Below, in pieces: positions 39,874-53,600 of a stretch of 64,000 bases of DNA (positions within the stretch are counted from its first letter, which is position 1; each line of letters begins with the position of its first letter). The stretch covers positions 1 to 64,000 of the forward strand of contig NZ_JYLD01000005.1 in assembly GCF_001043025.1 (NCBI RefSeq), given 5' to 3'. Made by a program: the position numbers and the translations under genes. The notes beneath the pieces were generated by a model. The model did not search any database and was not told the origin of the DNA. It saw only the letters and a program-made list of their open reading frames with translations. This stretch comes from Pseudomonas helleri. GTDB lineage: Bacteria > Pseudomonadota > Gammaproteobacteria > Pseudomonadales > Pseudomonadaceae.

Positions 39874-39888
39874 AGCGACGTTCATTTT

Positions 39889-39952
39889 GTAGGAGCGAGC
39901 TCGCCTCGCGATCTTTTGATCTTCTCTAGATCTTCAAAGATCGCGAGCCCCC
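39889..39952. repeat. REP element after the acetyltransferase gene
   Basis: TGTAGGAGCGAGCTCGCCTC leads into CGCGATCTTT and AAAGATCGCG, then a degenerate right arm. It separates the convergent acetyltransferase and pvdS genes. Confidence 0.82.
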
Positions 39953-39969
39953 GCACAAAGAAGCTGATT

Positions 39970-40518
39970 TCAGCGGCGACTAAAGGTATCTGGCTGGCTG
40001 CCCGAAACCTTGCGGCAGTGAATCAGCGCGTCGCGAATCATGAAGTTGACCAGTGTTGGCGACACCCCCAGCTCTTTGGCGATGTCCTTTTGCTGCACAC
40101 CGTGCAAGCGGTACATCTCAAACGCATAACGGGTGCGGCTTGGCAGCTCGGTCAGGGCGTCTGCGATGTTTTCCAGGGTCGAAAAATTGATATGCGAGGT
40201 TTCTGGCGAGGCGCCATTGATCACCACATTCAAGCCTTCCTCTTCTGTGCCCGAGTATTTCTGCTCCAGTGCCTGCTTGCGGTAGTGATCAATCGCCAGG
40301 TTGCGCACGATCTGGAACAGATAGCTCAGTTGCGCCTTGAATGACGAGGTGATCTGCGGCGCGGACTGCAAACGGAAGAAAGCGTCCTGCACCACGTCTT
40401 CGGCCCGTGATCGGCAGCCAGTGATCCGCGCTGCAATTTTGACCAGGATTAATCGGTTGTCGACAAAGGCTTGAAGTAAGGGTGAGTCACACCTGCTTGT
40501 GGACATTTGTTCCGTCAT
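39970..40518 (-). CDS. pvdS: Iron-starvation sigma factor PvdS
   Basis: ECF sigma factor (182 residues) that directs RNA polymerase to pyoverdine genes. It is almost identical to P. aeruginosa PvdS as I remember it: LLQAFVDNRLILVKIAARIT (region 2 start), AEDVVQDAFFRLQSAPQIT, and the region 4 helix-turn-helix KDIAKELGVSPTLVNFMIRD. The start at 40518 has AGGTGAT upstream. The gene is divergent from pvdG, with a Fur-like site between. Four PvdS-type boxes in the window are its predicted targets. Confidence 0.96.
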   Translation of the reverse strand: MTEQMSTSRCDSPLLQAFVDNRLILVKIAARITGCRSRAEDVVQDAFFRLQSAPQITSSFKAQLSYLFQIVRNLAIDHYRKQALEQKYSGTEEEGLNVVINGASPETSHINFSTLENIADALTELPSRTRYAFEMYRLHGVQQKDIAKELGVSPTLVNFMIRDALIHCRKVSGSQPDTFSRR

Positions 40519-40596
40519 GGAGATCACCTGTGGCTAGTGAAAACGTGCGGGCCATTGCTCGGTTGGCGCCGTCACAGTGCGAAACAAACTAGGCTG

Positions 40597-40618
40597 AATG
40601 ATAATGATTGTCAATTGA
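40597..40618. promoter_or_regulatory. Fur-box-like site upstream of pvdS
   Basis: AATGATAATGATTGTCAATT contains GATAAT and GATTGT hexamers in tandem, resembling the Fur consensus GATAAT-GATAAT-C-ATTATC. Fur repression of pvdS when iron is plentiful is established in Pseudomonas. The site is about 80 bp before the pvdS ATG. Confidence 0.7.
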
Positions 40619-40707
40619 GAAAGGTAATTAATACGCATCCTTTCAAGAGATTGAGATAAGCCTCACATCCCGCGTGTTTTGCATCAAAAAGCCACTATCG
40701 CGAGGGC

Positions 40708-40731
40708 TAATTATTTGCCCGGGTCAACCGT
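40708..40731 (+). promoter_or_regulatory. PvdS-dependent promoter of pvdG-pvdL
   Basis: TAATT, 16 nt, CGT: one base off the TAAAT-N16-CGT consensus. It lies about 110 bp before the pvdG start and is the only such match in the pvdS-pvdG spacer. Confidence 0.72.
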
Positions 40732-40841
40732 TCACAAGGGGCGAAGGTCTGTGTTGCAGACCTGCGATGAACGGTTAACACAGGAGGGTGATATGGCGTT
40801 TGCATGTGCACGGGCGGCGTTTTACGGCGGTGGTGCAGACC

Positions 40842-41591
40842 ATGACTGAAGTCATCCAGTTGCGCTTGTTTTGCCTGCCTTACTCCGGCGCCAGCGCCAT
40901 GGCATACAGCCGTTGGCGCCGCTTGCTGCCCGACTGGCTGCAGGTGCGGCCGCTGGAATTACCGGGGCGCGGGATGCGCATGGACGAGCCCTTGCAGAGC
41001 GATATACGCGCATTGGCCCGCCAGTTGGCCGATGAAATCAGCCCGGAACTGGACCGCCCTTACGCGTTGTTTGGCCACAGCCTGGGCGGTCTGTTGGCCT
41101 TTGAACTGGCCCATGCCTTGCGTGAGCGCGGAGTGCCCGAGCCGCTGGCCTTGTTTGCATCTGCCACGGCCGGTCCGGCCCGCCGGGATGTCAGCGAGTA
41201 CGCAGTGGCCAAGACCAACGCACAACTTATCGAGCGCTTGCGCGAACTCAACGGCACCCCCGAAGAGGTGCTGGCCAATGCCGAACTGATGCACCTGATG
41301 CTGCCGATACTGCGCGCCGACTTCCTGTTGTGCGGCAGTTTCAGGCACGACCGACGGGCGCCGTTGCCGCTACCCATTCACGTGTTTGGTGGCAAGCAAG
41401 ACAGTGTGCGCGCCGAGCAACTGCTCGATTGGCAGGCCGACACCAGCCGCGCGTTTTCCCTGGACATGTTTGAAGGCCATCACTTTTTTCTGCACCAGCA
41501 AGAAACCGCCTTGTTGCGTTGCCTGCGTCGTTACGCCGAAGAACACCTGCTGCGCCGACGTCAGCAACAGGCTCGGCGAGTGCCCGGCTAA
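40842..41591 (+). CDS. pvdG: Type II thioesterase of pyoverdine synthesis
   Basis: A 249-residue external thioesterase that removes misprimed acyl groups from NRPS carrier domains. The catalytic Ser lies in [13 protein letters not shown]; the Asp is in FGGKQDSVR and the His in FEGHHFFL. It sits 71 bp before pvdL, as in P. aeruginosa (PA2425-PA2424), and probably shares its transcript. Confidence 0.94.
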   Translation: MTEVIQLRLFCLPYSGASAMAYSRWRRLLPDWLQVRPLELPGRGMRMDEPLQSDIRALARQLADEISPELDRPYALFGHSLGGLLAFELAHALRERGVPEPLALFASATAGPARRDVSEYAVAKTNAQLIERLRELNGTPEEVLANAELMHLMLPILRADFLLCGSFRHDRRAPLPLPIHVFGGKQDSVRAEQLLDWQADTSRAFSLDMFEGHHFFLHQQETALLRCLRRYAEEHLLRRRQQQARRVPG

Positions 41592-41662
41592 AGCGGCGCC
41601 GTGCTTTCTCGTCTCTCAAACACACCGAATTTATGCAAAGCCGACTTCAGGCAGGAAATCCC

Positions 41663-44600
41663 ATGATGGACGCGTTCGAACTCCCTGGCACCTTGGCCCA
41701 AGCCCTGCAACAACGTGCAGCCCAGACCCCGGATCGACTGGCATTACGCTTTTTGGGCGATGACCAGAGTGCCAGCCAGGTGCTGACCTATGCTGACCTG
41801 GATTTACGTGCGCGGGCCTTTGCCGCAGCCTTGCAGGCCAATGCCGCGGTGGGTGATCGCGCGGTCTTGCTGTTGCCCAGCGGCCCGGACTACGTCGCGG
41901 CATTTTTTGCCTGCCTGTACGCCGGGGTGATCGCCGTTCCGGCGTATCCGCCTGAGTCGTCGCGCCGCCACCATCAGGAGCGTTTGCTGTCGATCATGAG
42001 CGACGCCGAACCGCGCGTACTCCTGACCAGCAGCCATTTGCGCGAGTCCTTGCTGGCCCTGCCCGAACTCACCTGCGCCGATGCGCCCGCGTTGCTGTGT
42101 GTCGACAGCCTTGAACCGAGCCTGGCGCAAGGCTGGCAGCCGGTGGTGTTACAGGCCGATGACATCGCCTTTTTGCAATACACCTCAGGCTCTACCGCCA
42201 TGCCCAAGGGCGTGCAAGTGACCCACGGCAATCTGGTGGCTAACGAGTTGCTGATTCGCCGTGGATTTGGCATCGACCTCAACCCCGACGACGTGATTGT
42301 CAGCTGGTTGCCGCTGTACCACGACATGGGTTTGATCGGTGGCCTGCTGCAACCGATTTTCAGCGGTGTGCCGTGCATCCTGATGTCGCCCGCGTACTTT
42401 TTGACCCGCCCGCTGCGTTGGCTCGAAGCCATCAGCGAATACGGCGGGACCATCAGCGGCGGGCCGGACTTTGCCTATCGGCTTTGCAGCGAGCGGGTCA
42501 GTGAAAACGCGCTGGCCGGGTTGGACTTAAGTCGCTGGCGCGTGGCCTATTCAGGCTCTGAGCCGATCCGCCAGGACACCCTGGTGCGTTTTGCCGAAAA
42601 ATTTGCCCCGTGCGGTTTTGACTCCGCCAGCTATTTCGCCTCTTACGGGCTGGCCGAGGCTACGTTGTTTGTCGCAGGCGGGCAGCGCGGGCAGGGCATC
42701 CCGGCCCTGAACCTGAATGAACTGGAGCTGGCCAACAACTGCATCGTGCCGGGCGACGGCTGCGCGGTGATGAGCTGCGGTACTCAGCAGCCGCAACATG
42801 CGGTGCAAATCGTCGACCCACACTCGTTCGAGCCCTTGGCGGATAACCGCGTCGGTGAAGTCTGGGCCTGCGGGCCAAGCATCGCCCACGGCTACTGGCG
42901 CAACCCGCACGCCAGCGCCCGGACATTTGTTGCACATCAGGGCGCCACATGGCTGCGCACCGGCGACCTGGGTTTTATCCATGAAGGCCAGCTGTACATC
43001 ACCGGGCGCTTGAAAGACCTGCTGATCGTGCGCGGCCATAACCTCTACCCGCAAGACATCGAAGCCACCATCGAGCGTGAAGTCGAAGTGGTGCGCAAAG
43101 GCCGTGTGGCGGCGTTCGCGGTCAATGTCAAAGGCGAGGAGGGGATCGGCATTGCCGCCGAAATCAGCCGCAGCGTGCAAAAAATCATGCCTGCGAACGC
43201 CCTGATCACGGCCATTCGCCAGGCCGTGGCCGAAGCCTGCCAGCAAGCACCAAGCGTGGTCGTACTGCTCAATCCGGGGGCGTTGCCAAAAACCTCCAGC
43301 GGCAAACTCCAGCGCTCGGCCTGCCGCAGCCGTCTGGCCGATGGCAGCCTGGACAGCTACGCGCAGTTCCCGTGTGACGACGCTCAGCCGGCCAACCATG
43401 ATCCAGTGCAGCCAGCCCATCACTTGGAGGCGCTGATTGCGTGGATCTGGTGCGAGCATTTGCAGGTCGAGCAAGTGGCCGCTGACGATCATTTCTTCCT
43501 GCTGGGCGGCAACTCGATTCTGGCCACGCAAACCATCGCCCGCCTGCGCGAAGAACTGAAACTGGAACTCAACCTGCGCCTGCTGTTCGAGGCGCCGACT
43601 TTGAGCGCCTTCACGGCTCGGGTCGCGGCGTTGCAGCAGGATGGCGGTCTGGCCCAGGGCTGCATCGTCGGTTTGAGCCGTGATGAGGCGCTGCCGCAAT
43701 CGCTGGCGCAAAACCGTTTGTGGTTTATGTGGCAGCTCGATCCGCAGAGCAGCGCCTACACCATTCCCGGCGCCTTGCGCTTGCGCGGCGAGCTGAACGA
43801 AACTGCGCTGTGCAGCAGCTTCGCGCACTTGGTCGAACGCCACGAAGCCCTGCGCACGCGCTTTTATGAGCGCGATGGCCAAGCCTGGCAGCGGGTTGAG
43901 GCCGCCGCGGATTTTGACCTGCAGGTCATCGACATCAGCGATTTGCCCGTCGCCGAGCGAGAAGCGCGGGCGCAGCAGATCCGCGATGACGAAGCCCGTA
44001 CCCAGTTCGACCTGACCAGCGGCCCGCTGTTCTGGGTCACCCTGGTCAAGCTCGATGACGAAGAGCACCAACTGCTGCTGACCTTGCACCACATCATTGC
44101 GGACGGCTGGTCACTCAACCTGCTTATCGACGAGTTCTCGCGGCTGTATGCGGCGGCCTGCCTGGAGCAACCGTTAGCGCTGGCACCACTGGCTTTGCAG
44201 TACGCCGACTACGGCAGTTGGCAGCGCCAATGGCTGGCCCAGGGCGAAGCCGAGCGCCAGCTCGGTTACTGGAAACAACAGCTGGGCGACGAGCAGCCGA
44301 CCTTGCAACTGGCCACCGATTACCCGCGTTCGGCCGCGCAGCAACACAGCGCGTCGCGCTACAGCGTGCGCTTGGAGGCACCGCTTGCCGAGGCCTTGCG
44401 TGAGACAGCAAAGGCCCATGACAGCACGCCATTCATGCTGCTGTTGGCGACGTTCCAGACCTTGTTGTATCGCTATACCGGCCAGCGCGATATCCGCATT
44501 GGCGTGCCGAGCGCCAACCGTCCGCGTCAGGAAACCCATGGCCTGATCGGCTTTTTCATCAATACCCTGGTGCTGCGTGCGCAACTGGACGGGCGCCTGC

Positions 44601-47600
44601 CGTTTGCCCAATTGCTCCAGCAAACCCGCCTTGCCACGCTGGATGCCCAAGCGCATCAGGACCTGCCCTTTGAGCAACTGCTGGAAGCCTTCCCGCAGGC
44701 CCGCGAACACGGATTGTTCCAAGTGTTGTTCAACCATCAGCAACGCGACCTGAGTGCTTTACGGCGTTTGCCGGGCTTGCTCGCCGAAGAGCTGGAATGG
44801 CACAGCCGTGAAGCCAAATTCGACTTGCAGTTGCACAGCGAAGAAGACCGTCAGGGCCGCCTGAAACTGTCGTTCGACTATGCCGATGAGCGATTTGAGG
44901 CCAGCACCATTGCGCAACTGGCCGAGCATTTTGTCAGTCTTTTGCGCCAAGTTTGCGCCGATAGCCATAAGGCCCTGGCTGACCTGCACCTGCTCAGCCC
45001 GCAGCAATTGCTTGAACAGGCGCGCTGGAGCGAAGCGCCGTGTGCTCCCGCGCAGCAATGGCTGCCACAGCAGCTTGAACAGCAAGCGCAGCTCACCCCG
45101 GACCACATCGCCTTGTTGTGGGACGGCGGCAGCCTCGATTACGCCCATCTGCATGGGCACGCCAACCGCCTGGCCAACTACTTGCGTGACAAAGGCGTAG
45201 GCCCGGATGTGCCGGTGGCGATTGCCGCTGAACGCTCGCCGCAACTGCTGATCGGCCTGCTGGCGATTCTCAAGGCGGGCGGCGCCTATGTGCCTCTGGA
45301 CCCGGACTACCCGCCCGAGCGTCTGGCCTACATGCTGCAGGATTGCGGTGCAGCACTGTTGCTGACCCAAAGCCATCTGCTGCCGTGTTTGCCCAATGTT
45401 GAAGCCCTTAGTGTGATCGCCATGGACGGCCTCAATCTCGACAGCTGGTCCGCCCATGCGCCGGGGCTGCACCTGCACGGCGACAACCTGGCCTACGTGA
45501 TTTACACCTCGGGCTCGACCGGCCAGCCCAAAGGCGTCGGCAACACCCATGCGGCCCTCAGCGAGCGTTTGCAGTGGATGCAAACCACCTACGGCCTGGG
45601 CGCCGACGATGTGCTGATGCAAAAGGCCCCGATCAGTTTTGACGTGTCAGTGTGGGAGTGCTTCTGGCCGTTGATTACCGGTTGCCGTCTGGTGCTGGCC
45701 GGGCCGGGAGAGCACCGCGACCCGCAGCGCATCGCGCAGTTGGTGCAGCAGTTCGGGGTGACCACGTTGCACTTTGTGCCGCCGTTGTTGCGTCTGTTTG
45801 TCGATGAACCGCAGGCCTTGCAGTGCCGCACGTTGCGTCGGCTTTTCAGTGGCGGCGAAGCCTTGCCCGCCGAACTGCGCAATCACGTGCTGCAACAATT
45901 ACCCGCCGTGCAACTGCATAACCGTTACGGCCCGACGGAGACCGCGATCAACGTCACCCACTGGCAGTGTGCTCTTGAGGACGGCGAGCGCTCGCCCATC
46001 GGCCGCCCACTGGGCAACGTGGTGTGCCGGGTGCTCGATAGCGAATTGAACCCGCTGCCGGTGGGGGTGCCGGGGGAATTGTGCATCGGCGGCATTGGCC
46101 TGGCGCGTGGCTATCTGGAGCGTCCGGGGCTGACGGCTGAGCGCTTTATTGCCGACCCGCTGGGCGAGCCGGGCGCACGGCTGTACCGCACCGGTGATCA
46201 GGTGCGCTGGAACCGCGATGGCGCCCTCGAGTACCTCGGGCGTCTGGATCAGCAAGTCAAACTGCGCGGCTTTCGTGTCGAGCCGCAAGAGATCGAAGCG
46301 CGCTTGCTGGCCCAGCCTGAGGTGGCTCAGGCGGCGGTATTGATTCGCGACACCCAGGCCGGGCCGCAACTGATCGGCTACTACACGGCGCTCGACGGGT
46401 CGCTGCCCGAGGCCGAACACAGCGTGCAACTTAAAGCCGCACTGGCCGCCGAACTGCCGGATTATATGGTCCCCGCGCAGTTGTTGCGCCTTGAACGCAT
46501 GCCCCTGAGCCCGAGTGGCAAGCTTGATCGCCGGGCCTTGCCGGAGCCGGTGTGGCACGTGCGCGAGCACGTCGAGCCTCAGAATGAACTGCAACAACGC
46601 ATCGCCGCAATCTGGCGCGAGGTGCTGGGGCAGGCCCGAATTGGCCTCAATGACGACTTCTTCGCCCTGGGCGGGCACTCGCTGCTGGCTACACAAATCG
46701 TTGCCCGCGTGCGTCAGGCTTGTGACGTTGAACTGGCCTTGCGAATCTTGTTTGAAGCCAGTGAGCTGGGCGCATTTGTCGAGCAGGTTGCGCAAATCCA
46801 GGCCAGCGGCCAGCGCAACACGCAACGGCCGATTCATTTGGCGGATCGCAGCCAGCCGGTGGCGCTGTCGTACTCTCAGCAGCGCATGTGGTTCCTCTGG
46901 CAGATGGAGCCCGACAGCCCGGCCTATAACGTTGGCGGCATGGCGCGTTTGACCGGGTTGCTGGACGTCGAGCGTTTCGAGGCGGCATTGCAGGCGTTGC
47001 TGCTGCGCCACGAAACCCTGCGCACCACGTTTCCCAGCGTCAATGGCGTGCCTTGCCAACAGGTACACCGCGACACACGCCTGAGCCTGGGCTGGCTGGA
47101 TCTCAGCGCCCTGGACTGCGCTGCCCGTGAGCAGCGTTTGCAGGCCCAGGCCGACAGCGAGGCGCATCAGCCGTTTGATCTGGAGCGCGGGCCGTTGCTG
47201 CGCGCCCATATGGTCAAGGCCGCCGACCGCGAGCACTACTTTGTCCTGACCTTGCATCACATCGTCACTGAAGGCTGGGCGATGGATATTTTTGCCCGCG
47301 AACTGGGCGAGTTGTACGAAGCGTTTGTGGATGATCGCGCCTCGCCGTTGCTGCCGCTGGCCGTGCAATACCTCGACTACAGCGTGTGGCAACGCCAGTG
47401 GCTGGAGTCGGGCGAACGGCAGCGCCAGCTTGATTACTGGACCGCCAAACTCGGCACCGAGCATCCGCTGCTCGAACTGCCCGGCGACCGGCCTCGGCCT
47501 GCGGTGCAGAGCCATCAGGGCGGGTTGTACCGCTTTGACCTCAGCGACGAGTTGGCCGCGAAACTGCGAGGGTTCAATGCCGAACACGGCCTGACCCTGT

Positions 47601-50600
47601 TCATGACCATGACCGCCACCCTGGCGCTGCTGCTCTACCGCTACAGCGGCCAGACCGACCTGCGCATCGGCGCGCCGGTGGCCAACCGCATCCGCCCGGA
47701 AAGCGAAGGGCTGATCGGGGCTTTTCTTAACACCCAGGTACTGCGCTGCGAACTGGATGGCCACATGCGCGTGGCTGAACTGCTGGAGCAGGTGCGCCAG
47801 ACCGTCATCGAAGGCCAGTCGCATCAGGACTTGCCCTTCGATCATCTGGTCGAAGCCCTGCAACCCCCGCGCAGCGCCGCTTACAACCCGCTGTTTCAAG
47901 TGATGTGCAACGTGCAGCGTTGGGAGTTCCAGCAAAGCCGGACGCTGACAGGCATGACAGTGGAGTTTTTGCCCAACGATGCGCGGGCGACCAAGTTCGA
48001 CCTCAACCTGGAAGTCACTGACCTCGACCACCGCTTGGGCTGCTGCCTGACCTACAGCACTGATTTGTTTGATGAGCCGCGCATCGCCAGCATGGCCGAG
48101 CACTGGCGCAATCTGCTGCAAGCGCTACTGGCCGACCCGCAACAACGGCTGAGCGAGTTGCCGCTGTTGGATAGCGCTGAACAACAGCGCTTGCTGGACG
48201 GGCTGGCACCTGTAGCGGGTGAGCAGCGTCTCGATCACTGCGTGCATGTTCTGTTTGCGGAGCAAGCCCGAATGCGTCCTGAGGCCATCGCCTTGACCTT
48301 CGGCGGGCAGCACTTGAGCTACGCCGAACTTGAAGGCCGCGCCAATCAACTGGCCTGGAAGCTGCGCGAGCTGGGCGTAGGCCCGCAGGTGCGGGTGGGG
48401 CTGGCACTGGAACGTTCGCTGGACATGGTCGTCGGCCTGCTGGCGATCCTCAAGGCGAGCGGCGCCTATGTGCCGCTCGACCCGGAATACCCGCTGGAAC
48501 GCTTGCAGTACATGATCGAAGACAGCGGCATCAGCGTGTTATTGAGCCATCGCAGTCTGTTTGTCGCGCTGGGTGAATTGCCCTCAAGCGTCGTGCGCTG
48601 GAGTCTCGAAGACGACGGCCCGCAACTGGCCGGGTACCCGTCCAGCGCACTGCCGTTCCTCAACCTGCCACAGCATCAGGCGTATTTGATCTACACCTCG
48701 GGCTCCACCGGCCAGCCCAAGGGCGTGGTGGTGTCCCACGGCGAGATCGCCATGCATTGTCAGGCGGTGATTGAACGGTTTGGCATGCGTGCGGATGACT
48801 GTGAACTGCACTTTTATTCGATTAACTTCGACGCTGCCACCGAGCGTTTGCTGGCGCCGCTGCTCAGTGGTGCGCGGCTGGTGCTGCGGGCGCAAGGGCA
48901 GTGGGACGCCGAAGCAATCTGCCAACTCATTCGTGAGCAACAGGTCAGTATTCTGGGCTTCACCCCCAGCTACGGCAGCCAATTGGCCCAGTGGCTGGCC
49001 AGCCGCGGGCAGACATTGCCGGTGCGCATGTGCATCACCGGCGGCGAGGCACTGACCGGCGAGCACTTGCAGCGCATCCGTTCGGCCTTCCAGCCGAGCG
49101 TGTTTTTCAATGCCTACGGCCCGACCGAAACCGTGGTCATGCCGCTGGCCAGCCTGGCACCGGAACAGCTGGCCGATGGTGCCGCCTCTGTGCCAATCGG
49201 TGAGGTCATTGGTTCGCGGGTGGCCTACATTCTCGACAGCCATCTGGCGCTGGTCCCCCAAGGCGCCACCGGCGAACTGTACATCGGCGGTGCTGGGCTG
49301 GCGCAGGGGTATCACCAGCGTCCCGGGCTGACGGCCGAACGCTTTGTGGCAGACCCGTTTGCGCGCAATGGCGGACGCTTGTACCGCACCGGCGACTTGG
49401 TGCGCCAGCGCGCTGACGGTCTGGTGGAATACCTGGGGCGAGTCGATCATCAGGTCAAAATCCGGGGTTTCCGCATTGAGCTGGGCGAGATCGAAAGTCA
49501 CTTGCTCGGGCATCCGGCGGTACGTGAAGCCGTGGTGCTGGCGCTGGACATGCCGGGTGGCAAGCAACTGGCGGCCTGGCTGGTGTGTGATGAACAGGCT
49601 GAGGCGGGTGCGTTGCGCGAAGCGCTCAAGGCCCGGCTCAAGGCGCAACTGCCAGATTACATGGTGCCCGCGCACTTGATGCTGCTGGACAACATGCCGC
49701 TGACCGCCAACGGCAAACTCGACCGCCGCGCCTTGCCAGAGCCCGATGTTGAGCTCAATCGCCAACTCTACGTGGCCCCGCGCAATGCACTGCAAGCCAG
49801 TTTGGCCAAGGTTTGGGGCGAGGTGCTGAACCTTGAGCATGTCGGTCTCAATGACAACTTTTTCGAGCTGGGCGGTGACTCGATTCTGTCGATTCAAGTG
49901 GTCAGCCGCGCCCGGCAATTGGGGATTCACTTCAGCCCCCGTGACCTGTTCCAGCATCAAACCGTGCAAGCGTTGGCGAGCGTTGCGACCCAGACCGAGC
50001 AACTGACCGCCGAACAGGGCGTACTCACTGGCGAATCGGCGCTGACGCCGATTCAACAGTGGTTCTTTGATACCGACATGCCGCAACGCGGGCACTGGAA
50101 CCAGTGCGTGCTGTTGCAACCTGCCGAACCTCTTGAGCCGGCCTTGCTGGAGCGGGCGCTACTGGCCCTGGTGATGCATCACGACGCCTTGCGCCTAAGC
50201 TTCGAGCACCGCAACGGGCAATGGCAGGCGCGTTACCTGGGCGCTGCGCAGCAACCGTTGCTTTGGCGAGCCAGCGTGGCGGACCTGCAAGACTGCGCCG
50301 GGCTGTTTAACGACGCGCAACGCAGCCTCGATCTGCAAGCAGGGCCGCTGCTGCGCGCGGTACTGGTCGATGGCCCGCAAGGGGAGCAACGCCTGTTGCT
50401 GGCGGTCCACCATTTGGCGGTCGACGGGGTGTCCTGGCGGGTCTTGCTGGAAGACATACAGGCGCTGTATCGCCAACAGCCACTGCCCGCGAAAACCAGC
50501 GCATTCAGGGCGTGGGCCAATCGTTTGCACGCTTATGCCAGCAGTGATTCGCTGCGTGAAGAGCTGGGCCTGTGGCAAGAGCACCTCAAGGGGCCAGCGG

Positions 50601-53600
50601 TGGAGCTGCCGGGCGTTAACCGTCATGGCGGGCGGCAACATCTGCACGGGCAAACGCTCAGTGTGCGGCTCGACGAGGCACGCACCCAGCAACTGCTGCA
50701 ACAGGTGCCCAGCGCCTATCGCACGCAGATCAACGATGTGCTTCTGACCGCGCTGGCGCGGGTGATCTGTCGCTGGACCGGCCAACCGTCGACCCTGTTG
50801 CAACTTGAAGGTCACGGCCGCGAAACCCTGTTCGATGACATCGACTTGAGTCGCACCGTGGGTTGGTTTACCAGCGCTTACCCGCTGCGCCTGACGCCGA
50901 GCAGCCACCTGGGGCAGGGCGCTTCGATCAAGGCCATCAAGGAGCAACTGCGACACGTCCCGCACAAAGGCCTGGGTTACGGCGTGTTGCGCTACCTGAG
51001 CGACCCGGCTACGGGGCAAACCCTGGCCGCGCTACCCGAGGCACCGATCACCTTTAACTACCTTGGCCAGTTTGACCAGAGCTTTGCCAGCGATGCGCTG
51101 TTCCACCCGCTGGACGAGCCGACCGGCGCAGCCCACGACCCGCAGGCGCCGTTGCCCAACGAGTTGAGCATCGACAGCCAGGTGTATGGCGGCGAGTTGG
51201 TTTTGCGTTGGACCTTCAGCGTCGAGCGCTATCAGCCCCAAGCCATTGAAGCGCTGGCCCAGGATTACCTCGCGGAGCTTGAAAGCCTGATTGCCCACTG
51301 CCTGAGCAGCGATGCGGGCGGCTTGACGCCATCCGACTTCCCGCTGGCCAAACTCAGTCAGGTACAACTCGACAGCTTGCCGGTGGCGGCAGGCCTGATT
51401 GAAGACGTGTACCCCATGACCCCGATGCAAGAGGGCATGTTGCTGCACACCTTGCTCGAACCGGGCACCGGGCTGTACTACATGCAGGACCGCTACCGGA
51501 TTGACAGCGCCCTCGACCCGCAACGTTTCGCCCAGGCCTGGCAGTCAGTGGTGGCGCGGCATGAGGCCTTGCGTGCGTCGTTCTGCTGGAACGCGGGCGA
51601 AGGCATGCTGCAAATCATCCATCGTCCCGGCAACACCGAAGTTGATTACCTCGACTGGAGTCGCGAGCCGCAAGACAGCCATGAAGAGCGTCTGCAGGCG
51701 CTGCTCAAGCGCGAGCGCGAAGCCGGTTTTGATCTGCTCAATCAGGCGCCATTCCACCTGCGCCTGATCCGTGTGGGTGAGTCGCGTTACTGGTTCATGA
51801 TGAGCAATCACCACATCCTCATCGATGCCTGGTGCCGTTCGCTGCTGATGAGCGACTTTTTTGAAATCTACAGTGCGCTGGGCGAAGGTCGCGCCCCGCA
51901 ACTGACCACGCCACCGCGCTATCGCGAGTACATCAGTTGGCTGCAACAGCAAGACCTGCAGCAGGCCAACGTCTGGTGGCAGCGCAACCTGCAAGGCTTT
52001 GAACGGACCACTTACATCCCCACCGACCGGCCTTTGCTGCGCGAGCATGCGGGCGCTAGCGGCGGCATGCTGGTGGGCGACTGCTACACCCGGCTTGAGG
52101 TCAAAGATGGCGTGCGGTTGCGTGAACTGGCGCAGCAGCACCAATTGACCATCAACACCTTTGCCCAAGCGGCATGGGCGTTGGTGCTGCGACGCTTAAG
52201 CGGTGAGCGCGACGTGGTGTTTGGCGTTACCGTGGCCGGGCGCCCGGTGCAACTGCCGCAAATGCAGCAGACAGTCGGGCTGTTTATCAACAGTGTGGCC
52301 CTGCGTGTGCAGATGCCCGAAGACGGTCAGGTGCTGAGCGTTCGGCAATGGTTGAGCGCCTTGCTCGAACACAATATGGAGCTGCGCGAGTATGAATACT
52401 TGCCGCTGGTGACGATTCAGGAGCGCAGCGAGCTGCCCAAAGGCCAGCCGTTGTTCGACAGCCTGTTTGTGTTCGAGAACGCGCCGGTCGATATGTCGGT
52501 GCTGGACCGGGCCCAGAGTCTGAATGCCACCTCGGACTCAGGCCGCACCCATACCAACTTCCCGCTCACCGCCGTGTGCTACCCCGGCGATGACTTGGGC
52601 TTGCACCTGTCTTACGACCAGCGCTTTTTTGAGCGCAGCAGCGTTGAGCGCCTGCTCAGTGAGTTCAAGCGCTTGTTGCTGGCCTTGATGGACGGCGTCA
52701 ATGGCGACATGGCCGACTTGCCCTTGCTGGGCGAGGCCGAGCAGCAGTTCCTTATAAAAGGCTGCAACCAAAGTCAGCGCGAGTACCCGTTGCAGCACAG
52801 CTATGCCGAACTGTTCGAAGCCCAAGTGGCAGCGCATCCGCAGCGCATCGCGGCCGGTTGCCTGGAGCAGCAGTGGAGTTACCGCGAGCTGAACCAGCGC
52901 AGTAACCGCCTGGGCCATGCCTTGATCGCAGGCGGTGTGCGTATGGACCAGCCGGTGGCGCTGCTGGCGGAGCGCGGGCTGGACTTGCTGGGCATGATCA
53001 TCGGCAGCTTCAAGGCCGGTGCGGGCTATTTGCCGCTGGATCCGGCGCTGCCAGGGCCGCGTCTGAGCCGCATCTTGGAATTAAGCCGTACGCCGTTGCT
53101 GGTCTGCACCCAGGCCTGTCGCGAGCAGGCGCAAGCCTTGCTCGATGAGTCAGGTTGCGCCGTGCGTCCACGGCTACTGGTATGGGAAGACGTGCAAGCC
53201 GGGACGTGGGCGGATCACAACCCGCAGGTCTACAGCGGCCCGGACAACCTCGCCTACGTCATCTACACCTCGGGTTCCACCGGGTTGCCCAAAGGCGTGA
53301 TGGTCGAGCAACGCGGCATGCTCAACAACCAGTTGAGCAAAGTGCCGTACCTGCAACTGAGCAAGGCGGATGTGATCGCGCAGACTGCTTCGCAAAGCTT
53401 CGATATTTCAGTGTGGCAGTTCCTCGCGGCCCCCTTGTTCGGTGCGCGTGTCGAGATCGTTCCGGACGCCATCGCCCACGACCCGCAAGCCCTGCTGGCG
53501 CAGGTCAATGCCCAAGGCATCAGCGTGCTGGAAAGCGTGCCGTCGTTGATTCAAGGGATGCTGGCCGAGGCCCCTGTTGAACTGAAGGGTTTACGCTGGA

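Noticed and set aside
42551-48121. Very long open frames antisense to pvdL (about 500 and 740 codons)
   Set aside because: They are mirror frames of GC-rich NRPS codons, have His/Gln/Arg-rich compositions with no domain, and the sense strand encodes unmistakable NRPS motifs throughout.
45489-53280. Recurring near-identical blocks inside pvdL as duplicated or misassembled DNA
   Set aside because: They correspond to the core motifs of the three adenylation domains and carrier domains, in proper order and with diverged flanks.
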